A stretch of DNA of 64,000 nt, from NCBI RefSeq assembly GCF_024347375.1, contig NZ_AP025470.1, forward strand, positions 1,116,001-1,180,000, in the 5' to 3' direction. How positions within the stretch are numbered: position 1 is the first letter of the stretch; every line of letters begins with the position of its first letter. Of the stretch, positions 58,443 through 64,000 are shown in pieces. Source of the stretch: Vibrio coralliirubri (GTDB lineage: Bacteria > Pseudomonadota > Gammaproteobacteria > Enterobacterales > Vibrionaceae). The notes beneath the pieces were generated by a model. That model had not been told where the DNA came from and did not search any database. It saw nothing but the letters and a program-made list of their open reading frames with translations. Position numbers and translations under genes: made by a program.

Positions 58443-61400
58443 CTAATGAAAATCCCGAGATTTGGTTTTCAAGCCAACAATTTCATCGGTAATATCGATA
58501 AGTTTTCCCGCGATAACATGCACGACTTCACCTTCTTTTTCTAATATCCCTTGTACTTTTAACGCCTTGGCTGTGAGATAAGCTTGCTGTTGAGCGCGTG
58601 CGGTTGCTCCCCATACCACGACATTGATATTACCAGTGCTATCTTCTAGCGTGACAAAGGTGACACCTGCCGCGGTGCCGGGAGATTGTTTTCCAGTGAC
58701 TAATCCGACAACGGTGACCATAGATTTGTGTCTTTGCTGTATTAAATCTTTCATGTGTGTGAATCGACCTAATCGTCCCGCTTCTTCGAGCAAAGTGATT
58801 GGGTGTTTGTTCAATGAAATTCCGACACTGGTGAAGTCTTCGAGTAGATCTTGCATCTCATTGGGCTTGTGCAGTGCATGTTCGTCATGTCCTGCCTCAG
58901 CATCGTCATAGGCTTGGCTAAACAGAGGTAGATCAGACGCCGAGTCCATGATCGCCCAGCGAGTCTGGAAACGGTCTCCAGAAACGTTATGTAGCGCATT
59001 GGCTGATGCCAGTAGCTCGATGTCTTTCTTATTCATCGATAACTGTTTTACCTGACTAGGGTGGCGATAACCGGATGGTGGGCGATTGGTGAGCACGCTT
59101 TGAATTCCATGCTCGCTGAATCCTTTGATTTGCCGCAGCCCTAAGCGAATCGCTAAACCATTCTGATGAGAGACAACCGTGTGGTCGTTTTGAGAAGCGT
59201 TCACACATACCGGAAGTATCACCACATTGTGTCGTTGTGCGTCTTGTACCAATTGTGAGGGGCTATAAAAGCCCATGGGTTGGCTATTGAGCAAGGATGC
59301 GTAGAAACACTCTGGGTAGTAGCATTTCAACCAAGCGGAGCAATACGCTAACACCGCAAACGAAGCCGAGTGGCTTTCAGGAAAACCGTACTCGCCAAAG
59401 CCGCATATCTGTTTAAAGATCTGCTCAGCAAACTCTGTCTCATAACCGCGCTTTTGCATTCCTTCGATGAGTTTGTTTTTAAACTTAAAGACGTTGCCAT
59501 TTTTCTTCCAAGCGGCCATTGCGCGTCTGAGTTGATCCGCTTCTCCGCCTGTGAAGCCTGCGGCCACCATCGCGAGTTTGATCACTTGCTCTTGGAATAT
59601 CGGTACACCTAAGGTGCGCGACAGTACTGATTCCACGTCTTTAGATGGATAACTGATTGGCTCAATGCCATCTCGACGCTTGAGAAATGGATGCACCATA
59701 TCGCCCTGAATAGGACCTGGGCGTACGATAGCGATTTGAATCACCAAGTCGTAATAAGTTTTTGGTTTAAGCCTTGGCAGCATGCTCATTTGCGCGCGTG
59801 ACTCAATTTGGAATATCCCGACCGTGTCTGCTCGCTGAATCATGCCGTAAACCTGAGGATCATCCTTAAGGCGAGTGATCTCAGCAATGGTCAGTGATCG
59901 CCCGTGAATGCGTTTGATTAGGTCGAAACATTTACGAATCGCAGAGAGCATACCCAACGCGAGCACATCAACTTTCAGCAAGCCTAAGGTTTCTAGATCA
60001 TCTTTATCCCATTGGATAATGGTTCGATCGTGCATCGCGGCATTCTCGACGGGAACCAATTCATACAAAGGCCCTGAAGAGATGACAAAGCCACCAACGT
60101 GTTGAGATAAGTGACGTGGAAAGCCGATGATCTCATTAACCAAATGGATAAACTGCTGCCCCTTCAAAGAATCAGGCTGTAGCCCCAATTGAGTGAGCTG
60201 AGCCTGCCAACCTAAGCTTTTGTCTCTGCGATTGGTGTTTTTGATGAAGTAGTCGAGCTGAGTTTCTTGTAGCCCTAATGCTTTACCGACATCTCTTACC
60301 GCACTTTTAAAGCGATAAGAGATGACCGTTGCGGCAAGCGCGGCCCTTTCTCTACCGTATTTTTGGTAGATGTATTGAATAACCTCTTCTCGGCGTTCAT
60401 GTTCAAAATCGACATCAATATCAGGCGGCTCATCGCGCTCTTTACTGATGAAACGCTCAAACAGCACCGAGATCTGCCTTGGGTCGACAGAGGTGATTTC
60501 TAGGCAGTAGCAAACCACAGAATTGGCCGCGGAACCTCGACCTTGATAAAGAATCCCTTGGCTTTTGGCAAACATCACGATGTCATGAATGGTGAGAAAA
60601 AAGAAAGGGTAGTCGAGTTCGCCAATCAGCCCCAATTCTTTATCTATGATCTGTTGGATGTCGTTAGGTACACCTTGTGGGAAGCGAGCCTGTTTTCCTT
60701 TTTCGACCAACATGCGCAGATAACTCATGGGTGTCTCACCTTGAGGAATCAGTTCACTGGGATATTCGTATCGCAAGCTACCTAAATCAAATTCACACAG
60801 CTCAGCGATACGGTTGCTCTCTTCTAGCCATTCAGCTTTAAAGATATGAGAGAGTTTATTGATACTTCGTAAACAGCGTTCGGCATTAGCGAGTAAGTGA
60901 CTGCCCACTTCGGTAATGGGTTTTTGGTACTTTATCGCAGTGAGTGAGTGCTGTAAGGGTAAGCGATTCGCGTTGTGCATCAGTACACCACCACAAGCTG
61001 TTATTGGCAGTTGATGATGTTGTGACAGCTCAACGCAGTAATCTGTGTACTGCTGGTCGGTTTGTTTTAGGTGTCGTTGTAAGCCGATCCAAAGCCGACC
61101 TGAATGATGCTGGAAGAGCCATTGCCCCCAGTGTGCGTCTTCATTTTTCTGTTGAGGAAGCCAAAGAATAAAGCAGTGCTTAGCCGACATGATGTCCCAC
61201 TCAGAGAGCTGATAATGTCCCTTGCTGCTACGACGTCTCGCGTTGGTAATAATACGGCACAGCTCGGCGTAGGCTTGTCTGTTTGGGCATATCAAAATCA
61301 CTTGGCACTCTTCATTTAACCAAAACATGCTCCCGACAATTTGTTTGAGTGACAGTTTATGTTGCTTGATTGCAGAGTGAACCTTAACGATGCCCGCGAC

Positions 61401-61535
61401 TGAGCACTCATCAGTAACCGCGAGTGCTTTGTAGCGTAAAAAGTCGGCCTGTAAAACCAGCTCTTCCGCGTGCGAAGCTCCCTCAAGAAAGGAGTAATTG
61501 CTTTGACAGAAAAGCTCTGAATATTGCTGAGACAT
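58443..61535 (-). CDS. dnaE2: Error-prone DNA polymerase DnaE2 (ImuC)
   Basis: 1030 residues, a C-family polymerase in the size range of DnaE2 and shorter than replicative DnaE (about 1160). It has an N-terminal PHP domain (starting YSELFCQSNYSFLEGASH) and polymerase active-site aspartates in PDIDVD (371-376). A helix-hairpin-helix region and a C-terminal OB fold (near VVGLVTGKQSPGT) follow. With ImuA and ImuB it carries out translesion, mutagenic synthesis after DNA damage. It is 114 bp after imuB with no LexA box of its own, so it is probably read from the imuA promoter. Confidence 0.95.
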   Translation of the reverse strand: MSQQYSELFCQSNYSFLEGASHAEELVLQADFLRYKALAVTDECSVAGIVKVHSAIKQHKLSLKQIVGSMFWLNEECQVILICPNRQAYAELCRIITNARRRSSKGHYQLSEWDIMSAKHCFILWLPQQKNEDAHWGQWLFQHHSGRLWIGLQRHLKQTDQQYTDYCVELSQHHQLPITACGGVLMHNANRLPLQHSLTAIKYQKPITEVGSHLLANAERCLRSINKLSHIFKAEWLEESNRIAELCEFDLGSLRYEYPSELIPQGETPMSYLRMLVEKGKQARFPQGVPNDIQQIIDKELGLIGELDYPFFFLTIHDIVMFAKSQGILYQGRGSAANSVVCYCLEITSVDPRQISVLFERFISKERDEPPDIDVDFEHERREEVIQYIYQKYGRERAALAATVISYRFKSAVRDVGKALGLQETQLDYFIKNTNRRDKSLGWQAQLTQLGLQPDSLKGQQFIHLVNEIIGFPRHLSQHVGGFVISSGPLYELVPVENAAMHDRTIIQWDKDDLETLGLLKVDVLALGMLSAIRKCFDLIKRIHGRSLTIAEITRLKDDPQVYGMIQRADTVGIFQIESRAQMSMLPRLKPKTYYDLVIQIAIVRPGPIQGDMVHPFLKRRDGIEPISYPSKDVESVLSRTLGVPIFQEQVIKLAMVAAGFTGGEADQLRRAMAAWKKNGNVFKFKNKLIEGMQKRGYETEFAEQIFKQICGFGEYGFPESHSASFAVLAYCSAWLKCYYPECFYASLLNSQPMGFYSPSQLVQDAQRHNVVILPVCVNASQNDHTVVSHQNGLAIRLGLRQIKGFSEHGIQSVLTNRPPSGYRHPSQVKQLSMNKKDIELLASANALHNVSGDRFQTRWAIMDSASDLPLFSQAYDDAEAGHDEHALHKPNEMQDLLEDFTSVGISLNKHPITLLEEAGRLGRFTHMKDLIQQRHKSMVTVVGLVTGKQSPGTAAGVTFVTLEDSTGNINVVVWGATARAQQQAYLTAKALKVQGILEKEGEVVHVIAGKLIDITDEIVGLKTKSRDFH

Positions 61536-61649
61536 AACGTATTCTCACTTAACCATTGCGAATGAACATGATTGAAAAGGGACGCTGAAATTGAATAAGT
61601 AGAACGGACGAGTTAACGAAGTTTTCTTACTGACTTATTTTCCTAAAGA

Positions 61650-63119
61650 TTAGCTAAATAAGCCGTGCAAAAACCACTGTTTATCTGGCGTTCTAAAGAC
61701 CCATAACCATCGACCGTTTTCACTGTGAGCAATAAAGTAGTCACGAATGATCTTCTCTCCATCCCACCAGCCAGAAACAATGCGCTCAGGGCCTTGAGAT
61801 AAGGTGACGCTTTCGGTTAAGGCTTCGGGCTCTGGCAGTAAAATACTGGGCCTGAGCCGATGTTGAACGACGCTGAGAGCTGTGGTTTGTTGCTCGCTCC
61901 CTGAGGGCGCTTGCCTTTTTGCTAAAGACTTATTCAGTGTTGGGAGCGAATACTGATTGGCCTTTTCTGGCCTTGGATCGTGCTGTATTTTCGGTGTTTG
62001 GATACAGGCTTGCCCCAGCTTTGCTTGCAGTAATGAGAGCAAATCTAACGCGGCAAGTGTTCCGGTATTACCATCAAAAAGATCATGGTAGGCCATTTGC
62101 GGTTCCCCATGACGAACCAAGCTGAGGGTTAGCCCCTGAACCGGTGCTGTGATCTTTAGTGACTCTAAGGTGAGATGGGTCAGGTTCGCCCATTTTTCAG
62201 CAAGGTAATCACCTTGTGCCGAATAAAAAGAGACAGGGTGATCGTCTTTATCTCTGAGGTGCAAAGTCAACGTTAACTCGAAAGCCACTCGGTCGCGTAG
62301 CTTCAAAAAACACTCGAGTTGATTCAGTAATTTCAGCAACGGCTTTTCGATAAATAGGATGTTTTCAATATCAAATAACAGCTCCAAATATTGCTGGAAA
62401 TTTTCTGGTGGGTGATAGAAATCAATCGGGTGCTTGAATTGGCCGTTAAGGCGACCGACATAATTGACCAAGTCGATATCAAAGCGGCGTGCGACCTCTT
62501 GCAAAGGCAGCTTTAATAGGTCTTCAACGGTATTGATACCGACACGGTTCAGGCGTTCTACTTGCTTGGTCGGTAGCTCACTGGAATTCAATGCTTGTTG
62601 ATTGACCCAAATTTTCATCTGCTCAACATTGTTTGTTGCTTGGTTGATCGCTTGCTTACCCAAAAGGATCGCAGAAAGCGGCGAATAACCCGTAGCGAAG
62701 CTGAACTGGATATTGAGCGTTTCTAAGTGGCTTTTGAGCTCATGCCAGTAGTTATCTAGCCCGTCGTAAAGTGACAGCATGTTAGAGGCTTTAATCAGCA
62801 AGCCATTAGGTGGCAATAACGCCATATCAGAAGTGACCAGATACGCCCATTGAGCGATCTCTTTGAGCTTACTTTTCTCCAGTTCAATACTGTAAGGGTG
62901 GACGTGTAAGTTGTGACACAGCGCCGCCGCAGACCCTAAGCCCATACCAAGTGAAATTCCCGATTGCAGCGCAGTTGGGTTCGCTTGCAGTACACGGTGA
63001 TCTTTTTCATCCACGATGATAATAGGTTGTTCGAGGGAGTCTTCGCTCGAACCCAATTCATTAGAGTTAAACAAGGTATCCAGCTGCAGAGATGGAAAGT
63101 GCAGATAAAGCCACAACAT
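61650..63119 (-). CDS. imuB: Y-family-like polymerase adaptor ImuB
   Basis: 489 residues. The overall pattern is that of a Y-family polymerase, but the catalytic acidic residues are missing. The N-terminus reads LWLYLHFPSLQ where active enzymes have an Asp, and the SIDE-type motif is replaced by LLIKASNMLSLY (107-118). This is the known state of ImuB, which acts as a clamp-binding adaptor between ImuA and DnaE2. The C-terminal part (about 350-489) is unlike DinB. It follows imuA by 3 bp. Confidence 0.93.
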   Translation of the reverse strand: MLWLYLHFPSLQLDTLFNSNELGSSEDSLEQPIIIVDEKDHRVLQANPTALQSGISLGMGLGSAAALCHNLHVHPYSIELEKSKLKEIAQWAYLVTSDMALLPPNGLLIKASNMLSLYDGLDNYWHELKSHLETLNIQFSFATGYSPLSAILLGKQAINQATNNVEQMKIWVNQQALNSSELPTKQVERLNRVGINTVEDLLKLPLQEVARRFDIDLVNYVGRLNGQFKHPIDFYHPPENFQQYLELLFDIENILFIEKPLLKLLNQLECFLKLRDRVAFELTLTLHLRDKDDHPVSFYSAQGDYLAEKWANLTHLTLESLKITAPVQGLTLSLVRHGEPQMAYHDLFDGNTGTLAALDLLSLLQAKLGQACIQTPKIQHDPRPEKANQYSLPTLNKSLAKRQAPSGSEQQTTALSVVQHRLRPSILLPEPEALTESVTLSQGPERIVSGWWDGEKIIRDYFIAHSENGRWLWVFRTPDKQWFLHGLFS

Positions 63120-63122
63120 ACG

Positions 63123-63830
63123 CTAGCCTTGCTTCGCAATAGGAAAAGCCAGCACAGTATTATCTGACAAATTGTGATGTGAACTGTCGATGCTGATGAC
63201 TTTTTCTGTAAGTAACGGCCAATTGTGAGTCATGTCGAGAATAAAGCTGCCATACGACCAACTGCCTTTTCTTTTTGTTACCTCTACCTTCAACCCTTGG
63301 GCGTGAGAAGACAGTTTCATGCTTAAGGAAACGGGCAGGGATAGTTGATTATGGCTGGTGGCTTTAAAGTGAAACTGCAGGCACTTACCGGTTTCGCTTG
63401 CTGCTTGTAAGCGCTTTGTTTGGTGTATTTCTAGATCGGCTCCCCATAGCAATACAGAGTGACAAGCGCCGCTTTTGAGGCACTGCTCAGCTGCCCACAA
63501 CGCATCGAGATCGCGTTGGGGCTGGATAACGAGAATATTCTCTAATTCAATGCCTTGGTTACTAAAAAACTCGGCACAAATCTTCCCTGGCGGGTTAATG
63601 AATATGGCCAGTTTTTGCGAGTTTTGTTGAGATAAATAGGGCGTCAGTAGGCGAAGCTCACCGATCCCTTGTTGTGATTCAACCTCAATAACGCCGTGCG
63701 TCGGGAAGCCGCCATCAAGCTGTTTATCCAGTTGAGGATAGCCTGTTGAAGTGGTACTTCCTTGCGTTGTTGATTGTAACCCTTTCCAGATTAGCTGGCG
63801 GTCTTGTAAGTTTTTTATTAGTTCATGCAT
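63123..63830 (-). CDS. imuA: SOS cell-division/translesion protein ImuA (RecA/SulA-like)
   Basis: 235 residues. A RecA/SulA-like fold without a proper P-loop: YPQLDKQLDGGFPTHGVIEVESQQGIGELRLL (split across residues 32-65) corresponds to the RecA core start, with the Walker A lysine-serine replaced. In other bacteria ImuA is required together with ImuB and DnaE2 for damage-induced mutagenesis. AGGT lies about 9 bases before the ATG, and a LexA box begins 8 bases further upstream of the start codon. First gene of the cassette. Confidence 0.92.
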   Translation of the reverse strand: MHELIKNLQDRQLIWKGLQSTTQGSTTSTGYPQLDKQLDGGFPTHGVIEVESQQGIGELRLLTPYLSQQNSQKLAIFINPPGKICAEFFSNQGIELENILVIQPQRDLDALWAAEQCLKSGACHSVLLWGADLEIHQTKRLQAASETGKCLQFHFKATSHNQLSLPVSLSMKLSSHAQGLKVEVTKRKGSWSYGSFILDMTHNWPLLTEKVISIDSSHHNLSDNTVLAFPIAKQG

Positions 63831-63838
63831 AATTAAAT

Positions 63839-63858
63839 ACCTGTATATTTATACAGTA
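63839..63858 (-). promoter_or_regulatory. LexA (SOS) box of imuA-imuB-dnaE2
   Basis: CTGTATATTTATACAG (63841-63856) is a CTG-N10-CAG palindrome with an AT-only centre and flanks AC and TA, very close to the E. coli consensus. It overlaps the likely -10/start region immediately before imuA, where LexA would block transcription. Confidence 0.93.
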
Positions 63859-63934
63859 TATTTAACAATGAAAAAGATGCAAAGAGAAATGATGAAAATC
63901 AGGTGAACTAAATATTAGATGGTTGATTTAGATA

Positions 63935-63963
63935 CAAAAAAAGCCGCTATGGAAGCGACTTTT
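63935..63963 (-). terminator. Terminator of an upstream gene beyond the right edge
   Basis: A 7-bp stem with one G-U pair (63942-63948 with 63954-63960) reads on the - strand into seven T residues. On the - strand, bases 64000-63986 read Ala-Gln-Pro-Lys-stop, so a gene may end here, but too little is visible to call it. Confidence 0.6.
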
Positions 63964-64000
63964 CACTATTGGTTAATGATATCAGTTACTTAGGTTGAGC

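Noticed and set aside
63989..64000. Last four codons of a gene entering from the right edge on the - strand
   Set aside because: Only Ala-Gln-Pro-Lys-stop is visible; a terminator next to it is suggestive, but this is too little to annotate a CDS.

Overview
The window is about 64 kb of what looks like core chromosome from a Vibrio (Gammaproteobacteria, moderate GC). The evidence is the ordered blocks opp-yqjG-pta-ackA-yfbV, dsbB-nhaB-fadR, metG-apbC-udk-asmA, rne-rluC-maf-yceD-rpmF-plsX-fab and tatD-ptsG...pykA-mlc-cheV. FadR also has the enlarged 279-residue form known from Vibrio. No rRNA, tRNA, CRISPR array, prophage, integron or insertion sequence with a transposase was seen. Nearly every operon end carries a clear intrinsic terminator.

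Layout. 1-5177: oligopeptide ABC transporter oppABCDF (oppA cut by the left edge). 5361-9888: glutathionyl-hydroquinone reductase and the acetate switch pta-ackA, with two hairpins between the two genes. 10230-17355: yfbV, an orphan ABC substrate-binding protein, malZ, a diguanylate cyclase, dusC and a lone pseudopilin. 17566-24974: a YecA/SEC-C protein, dsbB, nhaB, fadR, yehS and metG. 25132-32361: apbC, udk, asmA, cobO, a small tyrosine phosphatase and a SulP transporter. 32620-38146: rne with a structured leader, rluC and maf. 38296-48873: a long biosynthetic run yceD-rpmF-plsX-fabHDG-acpP-fabF-pabC-mltG-tmk-holB-tatD. 49319-58109: ptsG, two small barrel-like envelope proteins, a 29-residue membrane peptide, a patatin phospholipase, pykA, mlc and cheV. 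58443-63830: the SOS mutagenesis cassette imuA-imuB-dnaE2 under a LexA box.

How parts fit. Glucose handling is concentrated in one stretch. ptsG has an upstream palindrome resembling an Mlc operator, the Mlc repressor is encoded 6 kb away, and mlc has a symmetric CRP-like site; pykA is divergent from mlc. Phospholipid and fatty-acid synthesis (plsX, fab genes, acpP) are joined to rpmF and yceD, and fadR lies elsewhere in the window.

The least ordinary things are non-coding. There is a 295-bp MITE-like element with 20-bp terminal inverted repeats between pykA and mlc. Two head-to-head pairs of a REP-like sequence sit at convergent gene ends. Predicted promoters at yceD and rluC place transcription starts almost on the start codon. 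A 29-codon membrane ORF lies in front of the patatin gene. I saw no clearly new multi-gene system.
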